Shown in pieces: positions 57,390 through 64,000 of a DNA stretch of 64,000 nucleotides; position 1 is the first letter of the stretch, and each line of letters starts with the position of its first letter. The stretch is from DATJPD01 sp035506575 (lineage in GTDB: Bacteria > Pseudomonadota > Alphaproteobacteria > CACIAM-22H2), in the NCBI GenBank assembly GCA_035506575.1, contig DATJPD010000049.1, positions 28,273 through 92,272 of the forward strand, read 5' to 3'. The notes under the pieces were generated by a model, which was not told where the DNA came from, made no database searches, and saw nothing but the letters and a program-made list of their open reading frames with translations. The translations under genes and the position numbers were made by a program.

Positions 57390-58280
57390 ATGGCCCTGTC
57401 CATCCAACCGATCGACCCCGCACGGCCCGACTTCGCCGGCGAGGTCTCTGGTGCCGACATCGCCCGCGGCGTGTCCGCAGCCGAGGCGGCGGCGATCGAC
57501 AGCGCCATGGACCGCTACGCCGTGCTGGTGTTCCACGACCAGCGGATCACGGATGAACAGCAATACGCCTTCTCGCAGAATTTCGGCCCGATGGAGAAGG
57601 CGACCGGGGACATCGCCGCCCCCGGCGAGCGCCGCCTCAGCATGGACATCAACGACATCTCGAACCTCGACCAGTCCGGCAAGGTGCTGGCGCGCGATGA
57701 CCGCCGGCGGCTGTTCAACCTCGGCAACCGGCTGTGGCATTCCGACAGCTCGTTCAAGCCCACGCCCGCCAAGTACTCGCTCCTGTCCGCGCGCGTCATT
57801 CCCGACGGCGGCGGCGACACCGAGTTCGCGGACATGCGCGCGGCCTGGGACGCGCTCGATCCGGCAATCCAGCGCCAGAGCCGCGACCTCGTGTGCGAGC
57901 ACAGCCAGCTGTACTCGCGCGGCATGCTCGGCTTCGACGACTTCACCGACGAGCAGCGCCGAGCTTGGCGCCCGGTACCGCAGCGCCTGGTGCGCCGGCA
58001 TCCGAAGACCGGCCGGCTGTCCCTGTTCCTGTCCTCGCATGCCGGGACCATTCGCGGCTGGCCGGTTCCCGAGGCGCGCGCCTTCCTGCGCGATCTGACC
58101 GAGCACGCCACGCAGCGCGCCTTCGTCTACGCGCATCGCTGGCGGAGGTTCGACCTCGTGATGTGGGACAACCGGGTCGTGATGCACCGCGGCCGTCGAT
58201 TCGACGAGACGCAGGTGCGCGACATGCACCGCACCACCGTCGCCGATTCCGCACCAACCCTCGAACAGGCGGACGCCTGA
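57390..58280 (+). CDS. TauD/TfdA-family Fe(II)/2-oxoglutarate dioxygenase
   Basis: Cytosolic oxygenase of 296 residues. The facial triad is H and D in LWHSDSSFKP and the distal His in VVMHRGRRF; the 2-oxoglutarate-binding Arg is in QVRDMHRTTV. Family members hydroxylate sulfonates, phenoxyacids or other acids next to a leaving group, which splits them. The substrate here is not known. GGAGGAA precedes the ATG. The Fe-S protein gene follows two bases after the stop, so the two proteins probably act in one pathway. Confidence 0.9.
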   Translation: MALSIQPIDPARPDFAGEVSGADIARGVSAAEAAAIDSAMDRYAVLVFHDQRITDEQQYAFSQNFGPMEKATGDIAAPGERRLSMDINDISNLDQSGKVLARDDRRRLFNLGNRLWHSDSSFKPTPAKYSLLSARVIPDGGGDTEFADMRAAWDALDPAIQRQSRDLVCEHSQLYSRGMLGFDDFTDEQRRAWRPVPQRLVRRHPKTGRLSLFLSSHAGTIRGWPVPEARAFLRDLTEHATQRAFVYAHRWRRFDLVMWDNRVVMHRGRRFDETQVRDMHRTTVADSAPTLEQADA

Positions 58281-58282
58281 CC

Positions 58283-59614
58283 ATGACCAATCTCACATTC
58301 GAAGCCGCCTTGGGCGAGCGCATCGATGGCATGGTCGATGCCTGCACCCGTTGCGGCAAATGCGTCGAGGCCTGTCCGAGCGTCGCACCCGCGGGCCTCG
58401 CCGCGGCAAACCCGGTCGAGGTCATCGGCGGCATCATCGACATCCTGCGCGCAGGCAGCGGGACAGACGCGGCACGCGGCTGGGCGAAGGCCTGCACCTA
58501 CAGCGGCGACTGCATCAAAGCCTGCGCGTACGGGGTCAATCCGCGCTTCCTGCTGGCGATGACGCGCATGGCGATGGCCAAGGGCGCCAAAGACCTGCCG
58601 GGGCGGCGCCGGGAAGGCGTCGAAGATTTCCGCAAACTCGCGCGCGATGTGCACGTTCTGCCGCGCCTGCAACTGACCCCCGAGCAACTCGCGCGTCTGG
58701 GCCAGGGCGAGCAGGGCTCCGCCATGCAGGAGTCCGGCGAGCTTCCGGACTTCGTCTTCTACACCGGCTGCAACGTGCTCAAGACGCCGCACATCGCCCT
58801 CCTCGCTCTCGACATCATGGACGCGGTCGGCGTCACGTACCGGGTGCTGGGCGGTCCCAGCCATTGCTGCGGCACCGTCCACATGCGTGCCGGCGATACG
58901 GAAGTGCTCGGCCGGATCGCCAACCGCTCGTTCGACAAATTGTCGCAGTCGAAATCCGGCGAGGTGATTTCCTGGTGCCCGAGCTGCCAGGTGCAGTTCA
59001 CCGAGATGACCCTGCCGGCCATCGAGAAGCAGCACGGTCAGCGGCCGTTCGAGATGACGCCGTTCATGAAGTTTCTCGCCGCCCGCATGGATCGGCTGCA
59101 ACCGCTGCTGCGCAGGCCGATCGCCGCGCGCGTGGCCTTGCACAAGCATCCGGGCGTGGCCGGTGCCATGGAAGCCGCCGAAGCGCTCCTGCGCGCCGTC
59201 CCCGGGGTCGAGCTGGTCGACCTGGAGCAGCCGGCGGTCGGCCTGCAGAGCGTCTATATGGCGACCCTGCCCGAGTACCGGCGTGAGCTGCAGCGGAACG
59301 AACTCGAGGCGGCGCGCGCGGCCAAGGTCGACATGCTGGCCGCGGTCTACCATTCCGACCATCGCGAGCTGTGCGCGCACGAGCGCGACTGGCCGTTCCG
59401 CATCGTGAACGTGCTCGAGATCATCGGCGAGAGCATGGGCCTGCACGAGGACGACCACTACAAACGCCTGAAGCTGATGCAGGATACCGATGCGATCCTC
59501 GCCGACTGCGGGGACTTGATCGGCCGGCACCAGCTCGACCCGGACGAAGCGCGCCGCATCGTGAGCGGCATGCTGCGCGACCAGCCGCTGCCGCTGGCTG
59601 CGGCGCCGCGATAG
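58283..59614 (+). CDS. Fe-S oxidoreductase with ferredoxin and CCG domains
   Basis: Protein of 443 residues. The first cluster motif is CTRCGKCVEACP at the N-terminus. The second is CTYSGDCIKAC, where the usual CxxCxxC is replaced by C-x5-C-x3-C, so one ligand is missing or non-canonical. Two CCG domains follow (HCCGTVHM, and WCPSCQVQ), as in heterodisulfide-reductase subunit D and glycolate-oxidase-type proteins. It probably passes electrons in the cytosol; coupling to the dioxygenase upstream is inferred from the two-base spacing. Confidence 0.85.
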   Translation: MTNLTFEAALGERIDGMVDACTRCGKCVEACPSVAPAGLAAANPVEVIGGIIDILRAGSGTDAARGWAKACTYSGDCIKACAYGVNPRFLLAMTRMAMAKGAKDLPGRRREGVEDFRKLARDVHVLPRLQLTPEQLARLGQGEQGSAMQESGELPDFVFYTGCNVLKTPHIALLALDIMDAVGVTYRVLGGPSHCCGTVHMRAGDTEVLGRIANRSFDKLSQSKSGEVISWCPSCQVQFTEMTLPAIEKQHGQRPFEMTPFMKFLAARMDRLQPLLRRPIAARVALHKHPGVAGAMEAAEALLRAVPGVELVDLEQPAVGLQSVYMATLPEYRRELQRNELEAARAAKVDMLAAVYHSDHRELCAHERDWPFRIVNVLEIIGESMGLHEDDHYKRLKLMQDTDAILADCGDLIGRHQLDPDEARRIVSGMLRDQPLPLAAAPR

Positions 59615-59620
59615 ACGCGT

Positions 59621-60241
59621 CTACGGCCCCGCCAGAAGACGCCGCACCCGCCGCCGCAGGTCCGGCAGGATCTCGCGCGCGAACCACGGGTTCTTGCGCA
59701 GCCACGCCGTGTTGCGCCAGGACGGATGCGGCAGCGGCAGGAACTCCGGCAGATACTCGCGCCAGGCGCGCACCGTCGCGGTCATCGAGTCCTTGCGGCC
59801 GCCCCCGAGGTAATAGACCTGGGCGTAGTGGCCGACCAGGAGCGACAGCTCGACCTGCGGCATCAACGGCCGCAGCTGCGGATGCCAGGTGGGCGCGCAG
59901 ATCTTCATCGGCGGCTTGTCGCCGCCGTTGGCATCAACGCCCGGATAGCAGAAGCCCATCCCCATGATGCCGAGGCGCGGGTTGCCGTAAAACTCGTCGC
60001 GCGTGATCCCGAGCCATTCGCGCAGGCGGTCGCCCGACCGGTCGTTGAACGAGAGGCCGGTCTCGTGCACGGCGGTACCGGGCGCCTGACTCAGGATCAA
60101 AAGCCGCGCCTGCGGCTTTATATGCACGACCGGGCGCGGCCCGAGCGGCAGGTCTGCGGCACACAGCCGGCAGGCGCGCACCGCGGCCAGCGCTTGCACG
60201 AACGAGTCGTCCACGTCAGGTATCGCGATCGTCTTTGGCAT
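59621..60241 (-). CDS. Uracil-DNA glycosylase-fold protein
   Basis: Protein of 206 residues of the uracil-DNA glycosylase superfamily in its short bacterial branch. The first motif reads LILSQAPGTAVHETGLSFND, and the closing motif is LPHPSWRNTAW. The pair CRLC near the N-terminus may be part of a cluster or a structural site; the other cysteines of the four-Cys [4Fe-4S] UDGs are not arranged as usual. Base-excision activity is likely but not certain. It is convergent with the Fe-S gene and divergent from the phosphatase gene. Confidence 0.82.
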   Translation of the reverse strand: MPKTIAIPDVDDSFVQALAAVRACRLCAADLPLGPRPVVHIKPQARLLILSQAPGTAVHETGLSFNDRSGDRLREWLGITRDEFYGNPRLGIMGMGFCYPGVDANGGDKPPMKICAPTWHPQLRPLMPQVELSLLVGHYAQVYYLGGGRKDSMTATVRAWREYLPEFLPLPHPSWRNTAWLRKNPWFAREILPDLRRRVRRLLAGP

Positions 60242-60288
60242 CGGCGGGCCGTTACGTTACTCCTAGCGGGCCGCAATCGTGGAGAACC

Positions 60289-60768
60289 ATGGCCGTCACC
60301 CGCGTCCTGTTCGTCTGCACCGGGAACATCTGCCGCTCGCCCACCGCGGAGGGGGTGTTTCGCGCGTTCGTGGCGCGGGCAGGCCTGGCCGACCGCATCG
60401 AGGTCGATTCGGCGGGCACCCATGGCTACCACATCGGCGAGCCGCCGGACGCGCGCGCCATAGCACACGCCAAGCGCCGCGGCTACGATCTGTCCGCCCT
60501 GCGGGCCCGCCGCGTCGCTCCGGCGGATTTCGAGCGCTTCGATCTGGTGCTGGCCTGCGATCGCGGACATCACGGCCTGTTGCGGCGACTGGCCGGCAAG
60601 GCGCAGCACGGGCGCATCGCGATGTTCCTCGACTATGCGCCCGAGCTCGGCATCGAAGAGATTCCGGATCCGTACTATGGCGATCCGCGGGATTTCGAGC
60701 ACGTGCTCGACATCGTGGAACGCGCCTCGCAGGGTCTGCTGGCCGCCCTGCAACGCAAGCTCGTATGA
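60289..60768 (+). CDS. Low-molecular-weight protein tyrosine phosphatase
   Basis: Protein of 159 residues. The P-loop is VCTGNICRSP (C-x5-R-S), and the general acid lies in DPYYGDPRDFEHV. It dephosphorylates phosphotyrosine, or phosphoarginine in some relatives. ATG at 60289 follows GGAGAA. Its stop overlaps the next gene by four bases, a fructosamine-kinase-like protein, a pairing known from other bacteria. Confidence 0.93.
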   Translation: MAVTRVLFVCTGNICRSPTAEGVFRAFVARAGLADRIEVDSAGTHGYHIGEPPDARAIAHAKRRGYDLSALRARRVAPADFERFDLVLACDRGHHGLLRRLAGKAQHGRIAMFLDYAPELGIEEIPDPYYGDPRDFEHVLDIVERASQGLLAALQRKLV

Positions 60769-61616
60769 ACCTCCCGGTTGCGGCCCGGGCGCGCGTCGAG
60801 ACGGCGCTCGGAGGCCGGGTCGCCTCGGCCGAGCGCCTGAGTGGCGGTCAGATCGCCGCGGTCTGGCGCGTGAGCTTGCAGGACGGACGCGCCGTCGTCG
60901 TGAAATCCGGACATGAGCTGGCCCTCGAGGCCTGGATGCTGCAGTACCTCGCACAGCACTCCACGGTGCCGGTGCCGGCGGTCTATCTGGCGGATGACGA
61001 CCTGCTGGCGATGGAGTTCCTCGCCAACGACGGCCGGCTCACGTCACAAGCCGAGAGCCATCTGGGCGAGATCGTGGCCGGCCTGCACGCGATCCCCGGA
61101 GAGCATTTCGGATTCGAGCGCGACACCGTGATCGGCAGTCTGCCGCAGCCCAATCCGCCCTCGGCGGACTGGCCGGCGTTCTTCCGCGACCACCGCCTGC
61201 TCGCGATGGGACGCGCAGCGCTGGCCGCTGGAATGCTGCCGCAACCGCTGATGACGCGCCTCGAGGCGCTGGGCGGCCGGCTCGATCGCTGGATCGGCAA
61301 CGACGCGGCCCCCGCCCTGATCCATGGGGATTTGTGGGCCGGCAACATTCTGGGCCGCGGCCCCCACATCGTCGGGCTCATCGATCCGGCCCTTTACTTC
61401 GCCGATCCCGAGATCGAGCTCGCCTTCATGACCCTGTTCGGCAGCGTGGGCGAGCGGTTCTTTTCCAGCTATGGGGAACGCCGGACGTTACGGCCGGGCT
61501 TCTTCGAAGAGCGGCGAGACCTCTATAATCTCTATCCGCTTCTGGTGCATGTCCGGCTGTTCGGCGGCGCCTATGTGGCACAGGTCGACCGCACACTTGC
61601 CCGCTACGGCTTCTGA
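60765..61616 (+). CDS. Fructosamine kinase family protein
   Basis: Protein of 283 residues with a kinase-like fold. The catalytic loop is LIHGDLWAGNIL and the metal site is GLIDPALYFADPEIELAFM (landmark IDPALYFADPE). The family phosphorylates glycated lysines, which starts their removal, so it acts in protein repair. Start and the phosphatase stop overlap by four bases, and the GNAT gene follows after three bases, so the three form an operon. Confidence 0.93.
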   Translation: MNLPVAARARVETALGGRVASAERLSGGQIAAVWRVSLQDGRAVVVKSGHELALEAWMLQYLAQHSTVPVPAVYLADDDLLAMEFLANDGRLTSQAESHLGEIVAGLHAIPGEHFGFERDTVIGSLPQPNPPSADWPAFFRDHRLLAMGRAALAAGMLPQPLMTRLEALGGRLDRWIGNDAAPALIHGDLWAGNILGRGPHIVGLIDPALYFADPEIELAFMTLFGSVGERFFSSYGERRTLRPGFFEERRDLYNLYPLLVHVRLFGGAYVAQVDRTLARYGF

Positions 61617-61619
61617 GAC

Positions 61620-62135
61620 ATGTCGAAGCACATCGAGACCAAACGCCTGATCCTGCGCCCGCTGGCCGCAAGCGACGCGGTGCACTTCGCCCGCCTGCTC
61701 GGGCCGGACCCGGAAGCGGTACGCCAGATGGCGCAGATGCCCGACCCGTGCACGGAGGATGCGGCGCGCGAATGGATCGAGGCGCGGCTGGGGCCGGGTG
61801 GCTACGTGTTCGCCATCCTCCGGCGCAGCGACGGCGAATTTCTCGGCATCGCCGGCTTCGGCGGACCGGCCGACATGCCCGAGATGGGCTACTGGATCGG
61901 CGCAGGCTTTCGCACCCAGGGTTATGCCACGGAGGCGATCCGTTCGCTCGTCGAGTACGCGCGCCTGATCGGGGTCCAGCGGCTACATGCCGACACGTTT
62001 CCCAACAACCCGGCCTCGGAGCGCGTCCTGGCCAAGGCCGGCTTCACCGTCGCCGGAACGGTCGAGCGAAACTTTCCGGCGCGCGGCGGCCGCCGCCAGC
62101 TCACCCGGCACGTCTACGACATCCTGCGGCGCTGA
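61620..62135 (+). CDS. GNAT N-acetyltransferase (RimJ/RimL-like)
   Basis: Protein of 171 residues. The beta-strand start ETKRLILRPL, the core MGYWIGAGFRTQGYATEAIRSLV and the late segment ADTFPNNPASERVLAKAGF are typical of the ribosomal-protein-alanine acetyltransferase branch. The acceptor is unknown. It ends the phosphatase and kinase operon. Confidence 0.93.
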   Translation: MSKHIETKRLILRPLAASDAVHFARLLGPDPEAVRQMAQMPDPCTEDAAREWIEARLGPGGYVFAILRRSDGEFLGIAGFGGPADMPEMGYWIGAGFRTQGYATEAIRSLVEYARLIGVQRLHADTFPNNPASERVLAKAGFTVAGTVERNFPARGGRRQLTRHVYDILRR

Positions 62136-62140
62136 ACGCC

Positions 62141-62689
62141 TCAGACCGTCGCGGGCTGGAGCAGGTAGTCCGCCTCGGCGGTGTAGATGGGCCCCGAGCC
62201 CTGAAGGAAGCTCGAGAAGAGCGTGAAGTGGTCGACCGTGATCGGCCCGGCCCGGAACAGGGAATTGTGGCAAAGGAACGCGGAGACGCGGTGCAGCGGC
62301 GTGTCCCGCAGCCGCGCGAGCGTAACGTGCGGCGTAAAGCGCCGGCCCTCCGGCGGCAGGCCGACGCGCACCAGCGCCGATTCGACGCGGTCGCGCAACG
62401 CCACGAGCTCGGCGTTGCGCTCGACGCCGACCCACAGGGCCCGCACCTCGTCGCCGTTGCCGAAATGTCCGACGCCGGTCAGCGAAATGTCGAACGTGCG
62501 CGGCCGCACCGCGGCGAGCGCGTGGTAGATGTCGTCGGCCTCGTGGCCGTCCACCTCGCCGATGAAGCGCAAGGTGAGATGCATGTTTTCGGGGGATACC
62601 CAGCGGGCCCCAGGGACACCGGCGCACAGGGAGGCCAGACGCTCGCGTACGTCCTCGGGCAACTCGACGCCGACAAACAGGCGAACCAT
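62141..62689 (-). CDS. thpR: RNA 2',3'-cyclic phosphodiesterase ThpR
   Basis: 2H phosphoesterase of 182 residues. The two catalytic tetrapeptides are HLTL (in NMHLTLRFIG) and HVTL (in FTPHVTLARL). The enzyme opens 2',3'-cyclic phosphate ends, for example on tRNA fragments. The length is normal. It is convergent with the GNAT gene. Confidence 0.93.
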   Translation of the reverse strand: MVRLFVGVELPEDVRERLASLCAGVPGARWVSPENMHLTLRFIGEVDGHEADDIYHALAAVRPRTFDISLTGVGHFGNGDEVRALWVGVERNAELVALRDRVESALVRVGLPPEGRRFTPHVTLARLRDTPLHRVSAFLCHNSLFRAGPITVDHFTLFSSFLQGSGPIYTAEADYLLQPATV

Positions 62690-62765
62690 AGGCCCCTCTT
62701 GGTCTTTTCGGTCTAACCGATTCGCGACTCGGGGGCAAGCGAGCGGCCGGACCGTAACCGATTGG

Positions 62766-63938
62766 TCACAAGAACAAGGTGAGCACGCCTGTATAGCCGT
62801 AAAGCCGGTTTTTCGAGATCTCGCCGTTGCAGAACATGCCGACGAGCGGAAGATCGCCCAGCTCGCGCCGCAGGATTCCCAGCTCGGCCGAATCCGGTCC
62901 GAACATGTTCGGGCCGCGCGCGACGCAGGAGAAGTACAGGCCGGCCTTGGGCGCGGCCGCGGCGCCGCGCTTCAGCCGGCGGATCATGCGCACGAGGTCC
63001 TCCTCGGCCGCGGCGCGGTCGCGGCGCACGAACAGGATGCGGTCGCCGGGCGACACCTGCTCGCCGACCGCGAGCCAGCCGCGCTCGGGATCGATGCCGA
63101 TGAGGTTGCGCACGAGATAATCGCCCGTGTCATCGCCGGTCACGGGGAACGCCGCGTGGATGTAGCCAGCGACCTTTTCGAGCTGGCGCGCCAGCACCTC
63201 GCCGATGTCGCTCTTGAACACCTCGAGCGCCGGCCGGCCGTCGATCTCGAACAGCACGTTCTGGCGCGCCGCGGTCACGGTGCGCACCGGCCCGATCGGC
63301 GAGCAGCCTTGCGACAGACCCGTCGCAATCGCCACATGGGGCGCGAAGAGCACGCCCGAGACGCCGCCGCGCACGACCTCGCCCGCCACCTGATCCATGG
63401 CGCCGCGCGAGGACGCAAGCCCGCCGACCAGGAATCCGGACACCGCATCGGCGAGACCGGTGACGAGCCGCGGCAGCTCAGGATTGCGCGGATCGGCATG
63501 CACGACGCCAAACGGCGGCCCGGTCAACGGTCCGCTCGGCTGCGCGTCCACCCATTGTTTCACCGCCGCAAGCGCCGCCCCTGCGGCCTCCGGATCGTCA
63601 CGTTCGAGGTTGGGGATCAGGCGCCAGGCGTCCTTCGGCAACGAGGCGACAAGGACCGCCATCGCGGGACAATCGAAATATTCAGCCCCGGTCGCCGCGA
63701 TGCCGACGCCCACGCTGCCGGTCCAGGTCTTCACGCCTGTCGACTGGCGCAACAAGGCGACGATCTTCGGCAGATGGGCCGCGAGAGCGTCGGTTACGTA
63801 AAGGAAGCCGAGGTCGGCACGATCGGCGGCCGGCCCCAGCTGGCTCACGCAGTCGAGCGCCAGGCGGCCCCAGTCGGTGCCCGTCTCGCCTCGTGCATGC
63901 GCCGCAGCAAAGGCTACCTGCGGACCGCTTCCGGCCAT
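62766..63938 (-). CDS. FIST domain sensor protein
   Basis: Protein of 390 residues made of the FIST N-terminal and C-terminal domains: GSVGVGIAATGAEYFDCPAMAVL, then GGLASSRGAMDQVA, and near the end FSCVARGPNMFGPDSAELG and LPLVGMFCNGEI. FIST domains are thought to sense small ligands such as amino acids; some relatives bind nitrogen oxides via a fused output. No output domain is fused here. AAAGGAGC precedes the ATG. It lies next to the window end, so an adjacent partner cannot be seen. Confidence 0.92.
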   Translation of the reverse strand: MAGSGPQVAFAAAHARGETGTDWGRLALDCVSQLGPAADRADLGFLYVTDALAAHLPKIVALLRQSTGVKTWTGSVGVGIAATGAEYFDCPAMAVLVASLPKDAWRLIPNLERDDPEAAGAALAAVKQWVDAQPSGPLTGPPFGVVHADPRNPELPRLVTGLADAVSGFLVGGLASSRGAMDQVAGEVVRGGVSGVLFAPHVAIATGLSQGCSPIGPVRTVTAARQNVLFEIDGRPALEVFKSDIGEVLARQLEKVAGYIHAAFPVTGDDTGDYLVRNLIGIDPERGWLAVGEQVSPGDRILFVRRDRAAAEEDLVRMIRRLKRGAAAAPKAGLYFSCVARGPNMFGPDSAELGILRRELGDLPLVGMFCNGEISKNRLYGYTGVLTLFL

Positions 63939-64000
63939 CGAGAAAGCTCCTTTCGCGTCAGATTTATGAAGAAATTTATGGGTCTATGCCACGTTTATAA

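Overview
The window is a high-GC, gene-dense stretch of an alphaproteobacterial chromosome. The evidence is a complete System I cytochrome c maturation set, a SUV3-like helicase next to an S4-domain gene and a 7Fe ferredoxin, an IalB-family protein close to rlmN and argG, a DUF1127 gene divergent from a GcvA-type LysR gene, and TAXI and Bug (TctC-type) solute-binding proteins. The order is not settled; Hyphomicrobiales or a Rhodospirillales/Reyranella-like lineage both fit. There is no insertion sequence, prophage, CRISPR array, rRNA or origin. One tRNA gene, tRNA-Ala(CGC), is present. No stretch longer than 300 bases is without a gene.

Layout. 1-5.6 kb: fdxA, S4 RNA-binding gene and helicase on the minus strand, then htpG. 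5.6-12.85 kb: TAXI receptor, Tat-exported hydrolase, PAS-domain protein behind a perfect FNR box, DUF1223 protein, two small secreted proteins and a membrane pentapeptide-repeat protein. 12.8-21.8 kb: acnA, a D-2-hydroxyacid dehydrogenase divergent from a PrpF-family isomerase and a LysR regulator, a phytanoyl-CoA dioxygenase-like gene, and a small gene followed by a 326-bp partial tandem duplicate of itself. 21.9-29 kb: aerobic hybrid benzoate pathway, with boxC-boxB and an OFA-type MFS transporter on the minus strand and a benzoate-CoA ligase plus alpha/beta hydrolase on the plus strand, divergent around a TGCA-N6-TGCA palindrome. 29-32.6 kb: RraA-like and Bug genes, a truncated phenylacetate-CoA-ligase-like gene, a nitrilase-family amidase. 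32.7-40.3 kb: ccmABCDEFGHI, mostly with 4-bp overlaps. 40.3-48.8 kb: tRNA-Ala, yggT, yggU, folD, a candidate small RNA, polysaccharide deacetylase, argG, creA, small ORFs, DUF1127/LysR, rlmN, IalB. 48.9-64 kb: CBS protein and patatin, TrmH-type methyltransferase, asparaginase II, SAM methyltransferase, DinB, acetoacetyl-CoA synthetase, bluB, zincin, a TauD dioxygenase with an Fe-S protein, a UDG-family protein, LMW phosphatase, fructosamine-kinase-like protein, GNAT, ThpR and a FIST protein.

Physiology. The box pathway activates benzoate to its CoA thioester, epoxidises it with O2 and hydrolyses the ring; boxA, boxD and boxR are not here. Two perfect TTGAT-N4-ATCAA boxes, both between genes, show that an FNR/FixK-type regulator acts on this region, and with the ccm genes they fit an organism living at changing oxygen levels.

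The strongest new signal lies between folD and the deacetylase. On the minus strand there is an FNR box, a -10 element at class II spacing, a hairpin with a GCAA tetraloop, and a 12-bp terminator hairpin with a C-rich loop and a U tract. Together they read as an oxygen-regulated small RNA of about 77 nt, analogous in logic to FnrS. Other findings are operators or RNA hairpins over ribosome-binding sites (LysR at 18.3 kb, ccmD at 34.9 kb) and a four-cysteine 52-residue ORF coupled to creA.
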